A stretch of DNA of 64,000 nucleotides from Amborella trichopoda (Eukaryota > Streptophyta > Magnoliopsida > Amborellales > Amborellaceae): positions 314,255 through 378,254 of the forward strand of contig NW_006500353.1 in assembly GCF_000471905.2 (NCBI RefSeq). The letters are read 5' to 3'. The notes beneath the pieces are model-generated. The model did no database searches. It saw nothing but the letters and a program-made list of their open reading frames with translations, and was not told the DNA's origin. The position numbers and the translations under genes were made by a program. Positions 37,201 to 48,484 of the stretch are shown here, piece by piece (positions within the stretch are counted from its first letter, which is position 1; the number at the start of each line of letters is the position of its first letter).

Positions 37201-40200
37201 ATCCAAACATAGGGTTAAAGATCAAATTTCATTAAAGGTCGACTATAAGAAATTACAAGGTTTTGGAATCAAACAAAACCTAGGTAAAAAGCCTAGATCT
37301 CTAGAATCCATCAAATTTCATTTTTTTCCCCTCAAATCTAATCTATCATTGTCGTCGTCATCATCGTCGTCGTCGTTGTCGTCAGAGCCTTTTTCCAATT
37401 AATTGGGGTCGACTATATGAATCTTGGTATGTCATTCTGCTCTATTAAGGGCCAAACCCTTATATCTTTTCTCACTACTTCCAACCATATCCTTTCTGGC
37501 CTACCTTTTTTCCTTTTTGAGCCTTTCACTTGAACTAACTCGTACCTCCTAACAAGTGTACTAGGTCTGCACCGCATGTGGCCAGCCCACTTAAGTCTAC
37601 TTTCTGTCATTTTATCGCCTATTGGTGCCACACCTAAATTCTCCCGAATGTATTCATTTCGAATTCTATCCCTTCTTGTCTAGCCACTAATCCATCTCAA
37701 CATACCTATCTCAGCTACACCTATTCTATGGGTATGTTGTTTCTTGACCGCCCAACATTCCGTCTCATAAAGCAAAGATGGTCTCACAGTTGTCGTATAG
37801 AACTCGCTCTTTAGCTTCATTGGTATGCAGCGATCACATAAAACTCTGGTTGCACATCTCCACTTCACCCACCCAGCTCTAATTCTATATGCGACACCTT
37901 CTTCAATCTCTCCATTTTCAAAGATTATCAACTCAAGATATCAAAAGTGTATTCTTTTTGGTATTTCTTGGTCATCGATATTACTACTTACCTTGTTTCT
38001 ACTCCTATTATTATTAAACTTGTATTATATATACTGTCTTAGTCCGGCTAATTTTAAAACCTTTAGATTCTAGAGCATCCCTCCAAAGTTCTAACTTTAT
38101 GTTCACGTCCCTCAAATCTGATCTATCTACTAGATATATCACGCAAAAATTAGTCTATGAATTTTTTAGCTCAAAATAGTAAAAAATGACAAAAAACGGG
38201 GGAGGGAAGTTTCTATCCCCTTTTAAACTTCTATAGTTTAGCGAGTACGGTAAAATTAGGGAGAGTCAGCCCGAATCTACAAATACCTAGGCTAGTCTTA
38301 TATAGTAGTTGCCTGAGTAACTCGAACAAGTTTTGTTAGACTCACCCAAGTTTCAAAGATTGGCCAAATCTAAACGAGAGTTGACTAAGTCTACCCACAT
38401 AACTTGGGTTAGGACGTAGCGAGTTCCGGCGAAGCCTAGGTTTCAAAAAACTAATCCATGCATGTGACCTACATGTTCATTAAAAAATGTGGGATAGATC
38501 TTCTTGCCTCGTGCTGCAAAAGAAATCTTACAAATTATTGTTAAGCATCACCAATAAGGATATCAAGAAAAGCACATCTCATTGGCATAATAGATTTTGT
38601 TCAAAAACCTACCTACAACGTTGAAGATTCTAGAAAGGAACAATCGACATCGTCATCAAGGTTCAAAAACGGATTCAGGCACCTAGGCAATTTGGGTGCC
38701 TGCCCGCCAAGGCGGTGGGAGCCCTCAACAATATAAACCCCCACCCCTGTCCCCCACCTCAAAAATAAAAAATAGGGGAGTTCTTAGGGCTGGTTTATAG
38801 TTATAAGGAGTTTTTAGGGCAATTTTAAAGCCCCAAACTCCTCGGGATCATGAAATAGACAAAAAAAAAATCAATAAAAGAATACGATATATGCTCAATT
38901 TCATCGTCCAAGTAATAAAAAATCAATAAATCACCAAAAAAATCAATCTATTAACTACAAACATGTAAATATATCGTAAAAGAAAAAAAAAATAAAAGAA
39001 AAAACACATGATTCATAACATAATGTGTTGTAGCAAAATAAAACCATGTGTTGTAGCAAAATAAAACCAAAACCCTCTTTCAAATATGATAATACTTAAA
39101 AAATATCAAAATCAAATCGGTGTCGGTGCAAACCTCGTCTATTGGGTCACCAAAAAGTTCTCAAAATCAACTATTAGAAGCTCCAAATCCACCCACGAAC
39201 TATTGTCTTTGTTTTGGGAAGAAATGGGAAAAATATAAAATTTATTGATTTTTTGAAAATAACAAAATAGTGGGTTTTGAAGGTTTTTTCTCACCCTAAA
39301 GGCCACAGATTGTATATTGGGGGTTTAGAATACCCCCTTCCCCCCTTTTTAGGGGGGGAAAATTATGTATTTTACCCTCACTCGAGGGTTTTTTTCTGCC
39401 GCCCGAAAATTGTCACAGGGCGGCGCCTAGGCGGGCGCCTAGAAGCAAAACGCCTTATTCACCCGCCCAAATTGCGCCTAGGTGTTTTGAAAATTTCCTC
39501 CTGGGCAGTCGGGCGGCCGAATTTTCAAACTATGATCGTCATATGCCATTCAGACTCTTAATTCAAATTTAAAAGCTAATATGTGCTCATTTGCAACTCG
39601 AGGTTCTTCAGTAACTGTGCCCCTTAAAGTAAACCTCTGTGGATGAACAATTAATGGCAAAGCACCTTGTATTCTTCTTGATTTACCCCTACGAGTTATT
39701 CTATAGAGACTCCTCAACAGGCTCAAGGGTCTAGTATTTGTTACACCTTGTCTCATAGGAATAAGGTTGATAAAAGTGGAATTTCACCAAGCAATAATTC
39801 TTTCCTATTGACATTCTAAAATTCTTGGAAGAAGGCATTCTAGAAAAAGTCTGGTCCCAAATCCTCGTCTCTTCCTAAAATAAGATTTCTTTTTATTTTA
39901 TGAGCTAACCTCATATACAACCTCCTGCGGTCCACACCACATAGTAGTAGTGTATGAAAATTCACTTGTCAAACTCAGGCACCCGCTCAAGTCCATTTGG
40001 ATCAGGCAGGTACCGAGTTTTGATCTCGAAAAATATCATTCATAGGAACATGGGTGTCTTTGAAATACCCCATTGAGTCGCAAGTAGTGTTCGCAAAACC
40101 GGGCGATCTAATCGCTAACCACCCGGTTCCGGTTTTGGGCAGTTTTGGTTATCAACAGGTACTTTAAAAAATAAAAAATAAAAAAATGTATATAAATTCC

Positions 40201-42970
40201 CAAAAACAAGGAATTTGATTTGTAATGCATTTTTTTAATATTCTTTACATTATGGTAAAGATTAAACTTTGTTTTGGTTACTACTACTCATTTTATATTT
40301 TCCCATCTTTTTCAGAAAATTTTAAAAATACCCTTAGGCACAAATTGATTCATTAAGGTCCATTTTTTTCATTAATTTTCTAACTTCATTTGAATGTGTT
40401 TTGTTTTATTCATTCTTTATATGCTTTTCATATTTTAGTAGATTTTTTTTGCATCTTTTTTATTTTTTCAACACTTTTTTTTACCGCCCGGTTAGAGCGG
40501 TTGAATCGGTCGGTTAAATCGCTTCCTGGCCCGTGTCCGGTTAACCATTCTGATTCGATTTTGCGAACACTGGTCGCAAGTCAAATCCGAGTGTTAACCA
40601 AGTCCTATGAAAAATATCCAAGTTTCACACGATAATAATCAGCATGATAATTGGGGACTCAACAAGTTGAATCAACTCGAGACCCTGCTGAATCAGAATT
40701 TTCTAATCATTGCAATTCGCATGATGACCACCACCACCACCACATAGTGAAGGGTCACCCGTCCCATGCACTCTAGGTGGAAAACAAAAAAGTGCATGTG
40801 TTTATCTGCATGTCCATACGCACAGAAGGCGTCCAAGCACCCAGGTGGTCCAGGAAGGACAACAACTGTTAACTAATCAAGGTGAACTGCCTGAGCCCAG
40901 ACAAGATAGAATCCCACCCATAGTTAATGGCATCTCCCAACTTAGGGGGCACTTGCACTCTGGAATCTCGTTACAAGAAAGGCATCTTCAAGGGATCTCA
41001 ATTTTAAATTTTGGGATCTCGATCCCTAGTGTTAGATATTTGATCCTCAACTTAAAGACCAGGATAACAGCCAAACTCATGACACTCTCTATTTATAGCC
41101 AGAACATATATGCTCGTTAGGAGCGACCAAGAAGTTGGGATAAAGATCCCAAAAGGTTGGGAGCTCCCTAACATAGGCATTGTATGGACAGCACTCCCTA
41201 CCATACGAATCCCCTAGGCTTTTACAATCCTCCACTCCTGATCCCCAAATCACTCCCTATCTATGATGGCACCACCCTGCCTCTAGGTGGCCCATCCTTT
41301 GATAATACTGATATCACACAACATGGGTCTCTCTCTCTCTCTTCTACAAAATTTTGAAGTCCATAAGTACCACACTCATCTCATCCCTATCTAATCCAAT
41401 GATCAGTAATTATGCCTTTTGGTCATCTCAGACCATATCTAAGAGTCATTGTAGTTTAATTTTTCAATCTATCAAAATATATAAAAATAAAACAAAATAA
41501 TATGGCATTTGGAGCCCAAACTACTTCAGTCCGAAGTAATATGTTATCCCCCCTTTTGCCATGAACCAAGAAAGAACACTAACAAACTCATTCCTCAGAC
41601 ACCCAAACCATTTGACAGAAGCATGTAAACACCATTATATCGTCCCCATACAACTGATTTACAAATAAGTATCATGGCTAGAGGACCTAATTCAAAGAAA
41701 TCCAATCAAAATATCAGGCATGCTCCAAGCTTCTAAGGTCTCATTAGTGGAACACAAGTTAAACCACTCCATGCTAGGTGAACTTGAGGCAATTGATACT
41801 CATGTTGATTTAGAGCAAGCTTTTCTAGCAATTTCAGTCATGCAAACCAAAATTTGATCCAAAGATTGTAACATATATCAAAGGACATTATTGATGCAGC
41901 AGAGTAATGATGAAAGGCAAACATGTTTTCTTGTGTACCCTAAAAATCAAAATGCAGAAAGCATATTCTATTGAGCAGAGTTTTATTTCTTTTTGAATGA
42001 TGGTGAATACAATTTTATTTCAATATATCTTTTTCCCATAAATTTCAAAGGTCTCATATTCAACTATACCAGAGATTATATAAATTTTGACCAATCTGAA
42101 GCCTTGAGACAAGTACCTGCATACGGCTTTTTGACACTGAATAGTCTTAGAAATATATTCCATGATTATTGCTATAACACATAACAAATAATGTATTTAA
42201 ATTTGGACAAGCAATAAAGCTAAAAGGGGGCTAGTCCAATGGAACCAGCCACTTTCTAGTTTAGACCTGATTCTTTTTCTTTTTTAGAAATACAATAGCT
42301 CTCTTGGTAAATATGGACAGAATATAATGTTATTTAATAATTATCCAATTTTATTGTCACCATAGATGAAGTCAAGTTATAAAAAGAAAATAGGTAGATC
42401 GTTACAATTTATATGGGTGTGCACGCGCATGATGTATGCATGCACACATGCACGAGTGTATGTGCAATTGCGCATGTAATTTTTTATAATTGGCAGAGCT
42501 CAGATTGCAATCCACAATTCTAAGTAGAGGAAATGCATATCACAATGCTAGAGGATCGAAACCTAGTGCATGTGTTGTGTGCTTCGAGGAGTACACTCTA
42601 ACCAAATGTTTGTACTGAGATGCCCTAATCCTTATTTAAAAAAAAAAAAGGAAAGAAAGAAAAAACCTCTCCGGAAAATCACAATGGGTTAGCAGTGGCA
42701 AGGGAAAAACCCAAAATTAACTGTGGTGATGAAGCTAATGCACCGAGGTGACACGCAATCAATGCTCCATCAGTACTAACATCAGCAAAAAAAATGTAAT
42801 TCAATTTCAACCCAACTGACACACCAACTTCCCTCCATTTAATTTTTATTCACACCTGGTGAATTACATAAAATAAGCCAACCAAAAGCTAATTTGCACT
42901 AGAGAGCTGGCATGTAGCAAGATGTCTGACTATTTTAAACGCATCACCCTCACAATAGTTAACCATTCCA

Positions 42971-43011
<41 letters not shown>

Positions 43012-45892
43012 GCACACAAGCACACACAGAGACACATATATGCACATAGTCGAGTCCACATGAACACAACTCATATGCCAGCCGTCAAGAATGAGTCAAT
43101 TCTGCTGCGCAACTGGTTGGTCTAGATGGCCAAGATTGAGAAGATCCCTCTTCCCAGTCTAAATGTCTCTCTGAACAGGAGAAAGGCCGCAGCAATCCAA
43201 TTTTAATAATATTCCCAACAAAAAAATCATGCCTAAGACGGAAGCAACATTCATAACAATTCACAAATACAACAACTCAAAAGCTAGGACTAAAAGAAGA
43301 CCTGAGGTATCAACAATCTTCGGGGAATAAGTTCCTCGTGACTCCTCGCACAAAACTCCCATGAACAGATCTGGATAAAACATTGAGTAACTACATGACT
43401 TCAAGAATCATGATGTTTAAATAATTAGGAAAAATGTTTTTTGGGTTTCTAACCTTTAAATCTGTAGAAAAAACAATTCGAAGTTGGCCATCACGCACGA
43501 CTCGTAGTTTCTCAAATACACTTTCTTGTATTGCTTTTGCATATTCTAAGACTATATGGCCTGACGCTGAGCAATATTCACGCGGCATGTCCACATAAAG
43601 AAGCTCTTCCAAGGTACCACTGTCATATTTAATTTTGCACAGCCTTGGTAGGACCTCAACCGTAGTTTCTACAAGAAGACAATGAATTAACGCTAAAGGT
43701 TAATGACCAAGATTAGTAAATTCCAAGATCTTTAATTGATAATTCAAAACATCTAAAATTTGCCACCATACTTGTGTCAGTTAAAATGCAAATCAAACCA
43801 GCACAGAAAAGTACATTCTGCAAAGTTTAAAGTCAAAATTTCAAAGGTTTTACTTACCAAAACCACGGCCAGGCTTGGTACCACATATTTCACAATGCCA
43901 AACATCCTACAAAAGTATAATCACATGTCCAATTGAGTTATATGTAAACTCAGAGTTATAAATTTACTTAGATTGGTAATTTGAAAGGTACAGTAACAAG
44001 CTATTTTGTTTCATGATTATGTTAACCACCAAAGAAAACAACTTTCACATAAGAAAGTTACATTCTCACCATCACAAGTACCAAACAACTAGTCATCTAC
44101 AGTTATCACCAAGAAAAATGATACAACTATAAAGTGATGTAAGTGTTTAGCTACAAGCCTATAACACTAGAGCCATAAACCTGAGGGAAAACACCAGTTG
44201 TTTGCCGGCCACTTCCATACAAAGAAACACACCACCGCTTCTTTGCATGCGGAGCAAAATATTCATTGACAAATTTCCGCCAAAATTCAATGCTGTTATC
44301 CTGAAGAATGTGGGAAGAAAAAGCAAAGCTGCTAGAATTAGGTCCAATTAAAACAACAAAAAGTAAAGAATTGGACCCCAAAATAACTCAACATTTATGC
44401 ATGTGCACATATATGGGAAACACATCACATGTGAACATATATGCATCAATAAATATATATCCATATGCAAAAACATGCATACATATACATACTTGAGGTT
44501 GGAGTCTAGTTTGGTCACCCATGTTTTCTAAAAACTCCACCCAATATATGGGAAAATAGCAGGTGGCTAAATACGAAGTGGGGTGGATAATCTAACCGCT
44601 TTCGAAAGCCAACTTTTAGGTGGCAGCAAACATTGGGTAGAAGATAACCAAACTTGGTTGGCCACACCATCCCCATCAATGTTTTCATCATTATACAAAC
44701 AACATCACATGAATGTTGACACAAAAAATTAAGAAAGTCTTCTAACCTGTCTATGTTGTTGGTAATACATGTATTGCATCAAACGCCTAGCACAAGTCCC
44801 CGACTCATATACAGCAGCTTTCCCACTTGACCCAACAGGTAGAGCTTGGTTATGAAACTGCTGTTGCTGTTGCTGAAGCCTCGATCTTTGTTGGGGAAGG
44901 GCCTGCAATAGCTGTTGTTGTTGCTGCTGCTGCAATAGCCTTTGTTGCTGCAAATGAGCAGCCTGTAACTGCATTTGCTGAGATGATGGCCTAGCCATCT
45001 GTAACATCTGTTGTTGCTGATACAAAGTTTGGTCACTGTGTTGCTGTTCGAGCTTTATTGGGGCTAAGCTTCTTAGGTTCTGGAACTGTTGAGGCTCTAA
45101 TTTCACAGGACCCAAGCTCCGCAAAGCTTGCAATGGCTGTTGTTGCCCGGCTTGGTCATTACCCATTTGAGGTTCAAGCTTTACTGGCCCCAAATTCCTC
45201 AAAGCCTGTAATTGCTGCCCCGTTTGGTCCCCTGATAGGCCTCTAAGGGACTGCCCAAGACTATTGGGCACATGAAATTGTTGCAGGGCTCTAGCCCCAA
45301 GCATTTGTTGGGATTGAATTTGAAGAGAGTTAGATGGGTCCTGACCTTGTGTTTGGTTCTGGTTAAGCTGAAAGTTTTGGACCTCGAGCTGTTGAGCTTG
45401 TTGCTGGTCTGGAACCAAGGTACCAGAGCCCATGATAGGTCCATTCGCATTGAGATTAGATGAACCCGAGATTGAAACATTCGAAGATGAGAGAGAAACT
45501 GGTGACGCGGCAAAACCCATATTACCCCCAGTTCCCGATAAAGGATCGGTGTCCGCAACCATGTTCACTCCGCCCCTTTGAAGGTTCCCTGAACCTGAAA
45601 TTCCAGAGTTCGTACCACCAGATTGAGAGCCATTGATGAAGCCCTGGTTAACAGCAGCCATGGCTGAACTACCCCCACCACTTCCTAGGAGTGAAGAAAC
45701 ATTAGCCATATTGCCAAGCAAACTTGCACTGTTATACTGAGAACGAGGCGAAACAAGAGAGGGAAATGCAGATTGAGATGGAACTCCACCATTTTGAGGA
45801 CCCAAAAGACCTGAATTCGTTCGCAAGAGAGTTGAAGGGGGAACTGTAGGTGCCCCATTACCAATGGGTGTTGGAGGGCCTGAAGGCACCAT
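28251..45892 (-). CDS. SEU: SEUSS transcriptional co-regulator (LIM-domain-binding family)
   Basis: Nuclear adaptor without DNA-binding activity. In Arabidopsis SEUSS works with LEUNIG to repress AGAMOUS and in floral, ovule and auxin patterning. Nine coding exons, in transcript order: 45892-44747, 44300-44181, 43906-43858, 43668-43454, 43370-43302, 32616-32519, 32152-32059, 31679-31610, 29128-28251. All have GT-AG ends and compatible phase, giving 2739 nt and 912 residues (Arabidopsis SEU 877). Residues 1-382 begin MVPSGPPTP, are Ser/Gly/Asn-rich, and contain repeated VKLEPQ motifs and long glutamine runs (about 290-365). Residues about 383-620 form the LDB1/Chip-like dimerisation and LIM-binding domain (EFWRKFVNEYFAP, KKRWCVSLYGSGRQTTGVFPQ, WHCEICGTKPGRGF, NDLGYTKRYVRCLQ). 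The C-terminus is Gln/Ser/Asn-rich and ends LPFDWKSSS. The MVPS start and the LEPQ repeats fit SEUSS better than the SEUSS-LIKE paralogues. Intron 5 (32617-43301) is 10,685 bp. Confidence 0.97.
30390..30521 (+). mobile_element. RTE-type LINE 3' tail in SEUSS intron 8
   Basis: GTTGGAAGTTGTAAGAAAAG, then AGGGTATGGCCCTTGATAG, AGCCGACCCCAAATAGTTTG and GGAAAAGGCTATGATGATGA form the RTE 3' signature with a short GAT tail. Antisense to SEUSS. Confidence 0.8.
34810..35449. mobile_element. Inverted-repeat (hAT-like) MITE related to the 2944-10078 shell
   Basis: The left end CAAAGATTTTAAAAAATGG and the reverse complement of the right end CAAAGCTTAAAAAACTG are inverted repeats. Inside, GATCTGGTTCGATAGATCAG and GATCCGGTCTACCGAACCGG match the left arm of the 2944 element, and GATCCAGATCGGCCGATTCC matches its right arm. 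No exact target duplication was seen. A CGAAGC-rich block at about 34896-35260 appears inserted in it. In SEUSS intron 5. Confidence 0.7.
34896..35260. repeat. Nested CGAAGC-rich palindromic block
   Basis: It interrupts the match to the related MITE. It contains repeated GAAGC/GCTTC words and the palindromic stretch CCGAAGCTTCGGCCGAAGCT near 34999, then a T-rich middle. Relics CTGAAGCGAA and GAAGACTGAAGCG at its two sides suggest an inserted small element. Confidence 0.45.
35460..36290 (-). mobile_element. Degenerate LINE fragment in SEUSS intron 5
   Basis: The - strand shows RRPKKSFWEKIAF-like linker text near 36200-36120. Further down it shows an RNase H tail reading ANSITDNLAKQGV-like words near 35510-35480. 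Frames are heavily broken. Same direction as SEUSS transcription. Confidence 0.5.
36291..37344. other. Intronic DNA, unclassified
   Basis: SEUSS intron 5. Contains repetitive GACTTGG/CAAGTC words around 36460-36660, related in style to 38290-38450 and 39960-40020, probably fragments of another old repeat. Not resolved. Confidence 0.35.
37345..37931 (-). mobile_element. RTE-type LINE 3' fragment with coding remnant
   Basis: On the - strand: EEGVAYRIRAGWVKWRCATR, LCDRCIPMKLKSEFYTTTVR, PSLLYETECWAVKKQH and GVAEIGMLRWISG. A frame change follows, then GVAPIGDKMTESRLKWAGHM and KKGRPERIWLEVVRKDI. This is the C-terminal part of plant RTE reverse transcriptase proteins. It ends in the tail GTCGACCCCAATTAATTGGA plus an imperfect GAC/GAT triplet array at about 37345-37385. 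Sense with respect to SEUSS. Confidence 0.9.
38657..39534. mobile_element. hAT-like inverted-repeat element with exact 8-bp target duplication
   Basis: ATCGTCAT flanks both sides (38649-38656 and 39535-39542). The ends CAAGGTTCAAAAACGGATTC and, in reverse complement, CATAGTTTGAAAATTCGGCC are imperfect inverted repeats. GC-rich CCTAGGC/GCCTAGG words lie inside both ends. No transposase is present; the 878 bp are non-autonomous. In SEUSS intron 5. Confidence 0.8.
40085..40572. mobile_element. hAT MITE with exact 8-bp target duplication
   Basis: The direct repeat GTCGCAAG is at 40077-40084 and 40573-40580. The ends TAGTGTTCGCAAAACCGG and, in reverse complement, CAGTGTTCGCAAAATCGA are inverted repeats of hAT form. 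The 488-bp interior has CGGTT/AACCG-rich arms and an AT-rich middle, with no protein. In SEUSS intron 5. Confidence 0.9.
42973..43018. repeat. (AT)n microsatellite
   Basis: About 23 AT dinucleotides, followed by CA-rich sequence, in SEUSS intron 5. Confidence 0.95.
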
Positions 45893-46867
45893 CTTTTCTC
45901 TTAACCCAAAAGAACGTGATGATTAGCTAAAAATATTAACCCTAGTTTCTATCTTCTGATAATCAATCAGAAACCCCACCTTTTCGAGGCCTAATTACTG
46001 AAGATACTAGTGGAGCCGTCTACTGTTCGATGATTGCACGAACCAAGCCTAGCTCTTCGTTCTACTCTCTGATAATGGAAATCAAAGAAACCGAGTTTTT
46101 ATGTTATCCTATGATTAGTGAACCTATCAGGAGTTCTTGTACAAATAAAGCTCTGATAATTGAACCCAAACTAGTTTACAAGATACCCAAGCAGCAAAAT
46201 TACAGCTCGTAATTCCCATTCAAATATGGGTTCCAACCAGCAATAAGTCGAGGATCACAGATCTAAGCACCAAAGAAAACATGGGTTTCATTTCAATACC
46301 AGAATTGAACAGAGAAAGCAGTTTAAAAGCCAAGATCCAATGCACTCTAAACCTTGATCATAAGACATGGATTCGAGCACCGAACAAGTTCCAAATTAGA
46401 ATTCTTTATGCGTTCTTGCAGGGTTGTCAATAGAGGCAAGCCCTTTGGAGAAGAAGCAAACCACGAAGGAGTGTCCAAAATCAATGCAGAGAGAAGCGCA
46501 TGTAAAAGTACCTCTAGAAAGCACGGTTCTAAGAAGAACATCCTAGAGAGAGAAAATGGGTTTCTCTCAAACTCCTGATTAATCGCAGTCGCGGGGCCTG
46601 CCTAGCCAAGAAACCATGAAAAACCCTGCAACACATGGAGTACACGGCGAGTCCAATCAAAAAAAGATCGCTACTGGAACTACCAGTATATTAAAGAGAG
46701 AAAATCCATAGCGGACTGCATCAAGCTCCAAAACCCACTTGCCCAATTCCATTAACGGCTCCTTAAAAGCAAAGACAAGACACCAAGATAACCAAAAAAG
46801 GAGAAAATAACCATGAAAACAGACAGAGAGAGATATGGAGAGTTAGAGAGAGAAAGAGAGAGCTCAC

Positions 46868-47080
46868 CTAGTGAGAGAAACTTGGTGCTAAGAAAGATCC
46901 CTGCTTTTCCTACTGCTCTCTCTGTACTCTTTTCTCCATGTTTCTCTCTCTATTTTCTATTTTTATACAAATCTTTATCTCGATTTTTCATTCTCTCTCC
47001 TCTTTCTCTCTCTTCTTTCTTCTTCTCTCCCAAAGCGCCATAGCGGACGTCAAAATTCTATTCGATGCGGTTCATAGGTT
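46868..47080 (-). other. SEU: Probable SEUSS 5' untranslated leader exon and splice donor
   Basis: Upstream of the SEUSS ATG the transcript strand is a GA-rich tract that ends in a strong donor, CACTAG|GTGAGCT, with the exon edge at 46868. Acceptor-like sites (TTTTTAG, GGTTAAG) lie within 50 nt of the ATG near 45900-45930. This suggests a leader intron of about 0.9-1.0 kb. The transcription start is not visible, so the left edge is approximate. Inference only. Confidence 0.45.
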
Positions 47081-47165
47081 TATTATTCGCCCTTTTTCCC
47101 ACTTTATTTGTAATTATTTTTGTTAACTTTTCTCTCTCTTATCTCTTCTCTCTTTCTCTCTCTAA
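46918..47165. repeat. CT/GA-rich low-complexity tract at SEUSS 5' end
   Basis: Dense (CT)n and CTTT runs on the + strand, which are GAGA on the SEUSS-sense strand. Such Y-patch/GAGA tracts are common in plant core promoters and leaders. They also produce long spurious reading frames on the + strand here. Confidence 0.6.
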
Positions 47166-47296
47166 AAAGAAAACAAGTCAATATTCATCTTCGCAAAGCC
47201 CAATTGCCGAGTCATCTCCCCGACATGTCACACGGCGTCAAAACTAAAAATCAGCGTTTGACGCCCCCAATCCCCTTTTCATTTCATAGCACGTAT

Positions 47297-47659
47297 ATTA
47301 TGATCCCTCAGGATCATAATTTACTTGTACTCCCTCAGCCATAAGACCTATTTGGGAGGAGATTTTTTTTTAATATGAAATTTTTAGAAATACTTAAGAA
47401 TTAGTAGATGACTATCCTCGAAATAAGTAAATAAAATCAAAACTTGAGTTTAGTAACACTGAAGATCTCATATCAGCATCTGAAAATTAGATGGCCTCTG
47501 TTCGTTCTCGAAATTTCTTTTTTTCAAATGCAGAGGGTAAAATTATAAATTTTTTATTGGAATTAATCTACGAATTAAAAAGGTTACATCATCTAAATTT
47601 AGGGTCTAGGTGGTGTTTTATCTGAAGGAGTAAACGAACAATATACTCCTGCAGGAGTA
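47297..47659 (+). repeat. Family B MITE-like repeat, copy 2
   Basis: The left end is a perfect 10-bp hairpin with a CTCA loop (ATTATGATCC / GGATCATAAT, 47297-47320). The right end is a perfect 16-bp palindrome, TACTCCTGCAGGAGTA, at 47644-47659. Ordered words are shared with 25926-26310. About 200 bp upstream of the SEUSS leader. Confidence 0.55.
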
Positions 47660-48310
47660 CATATCTTTTGGCGTATTATCATTCTCTATTTAATTCTTTA
47701 TTCTTTGAAGTAATATTTAAATAATTAATTAAATTTTTAAATATTTGAATTGCATATTTTAGTAATTCCACCCAGAAATATAAGTGAAAATTATAGGAGA
47801 GCGCTTTCTATTATTACCACCCACATTTGGGTGGGCCTAGAGAATACCTGGTGCCGACCCCCATTTATTTATGAGTATTTTTGTTTTTGGAAGGTTTTAA
47901 TAAGGCATTGTTTTTTGGATGGCACGTGCGAGTTGGTGAAAGCGATTTTCCTCGAAATTCTTACTCTTTGGTTTTTGCACGTGCCGTTGCATTTTGCTGT
48001 GGAATGGACGGCCTGGAGGGAATGGCATGTGCCAAAAGAAGATCGTGGCCGTCTATGAGATTCATTGAGAAATAGTTTCCCTTCAAGATATCGTTGTGAT
48101 AATGGCGCACGAAGTAAAGTTGGCCTTGGACCTCAAATTTTGCTTGTTAAATGACCAGGGTTGCCCTCCATAAACTTGATCATTTCTTTTGGGTAGTGGA
48201 GTCCATGTGAGCAGTAAAATCTCTTTATCTATGGCTATACTGGGTGTAAATGGGTGGGGTCTGGTTTGAGTGGACCTGACCCAACTAGGTTTTAGTTCGA
48301 ACCAGACTTG
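47660..48310. other. Upstream intergenic DNA with two G-box-like cores
   Basis: GGCACGTGCG near 47921 and GCACGTGCCG near 47978 contain CACGTG cores about 57 bp apart. They are 0.8-1 kb upstream of the putative SEUSS leader. Whether they serve SEUSS is unknown. An open stretch here has no family resemblance. Confidence 0.35.
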
Positions 48311-48484
48311 ATCTAGGTATAAGTCGTTGGACCCAAATATGACCCATTAAGTCTGGATGGGTGCGGTTTGTACAAAGCTGAGTTGGAATCAAACCTAATC
48401 TAGGTATAAGTCGTTGGACCCAAATACGAGCCATTAAATCTGGATGGGTGCGGTTTGTATAGAGCTGAGGCTCTAAACAATCAA
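48311..48484. repeat. 87-bp tandem duplication at the family A edge
   Basis: Units start ATCTAGGTATAAGTCGTTGG at 48311 and 48398 and run into GGATGGGTGCGGTTTGTA. The second unit joins directly into the left terminal repeat of family A copy 2. The first ends in a mutated version of it (TACAAAGCTGAG). Confidence 0.85.

Noticed and set aside
39550-39756. Arg-rich 68-residue open frame next to a MITE
   Set aside because: No resemblance found and no splice or promoter context.
47120-47344. Open frames in the CT-rich tract upstream of SEUSS
   Set aside because: Low-complexity pyrimidine runs give long stop-free frames without meaning.
47750-48075. Overlapping open frames of 102 and 64 residues upstream of SEUSS
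   Set aside because: Two frames over the same DNA, no family, no conservation evidence available.
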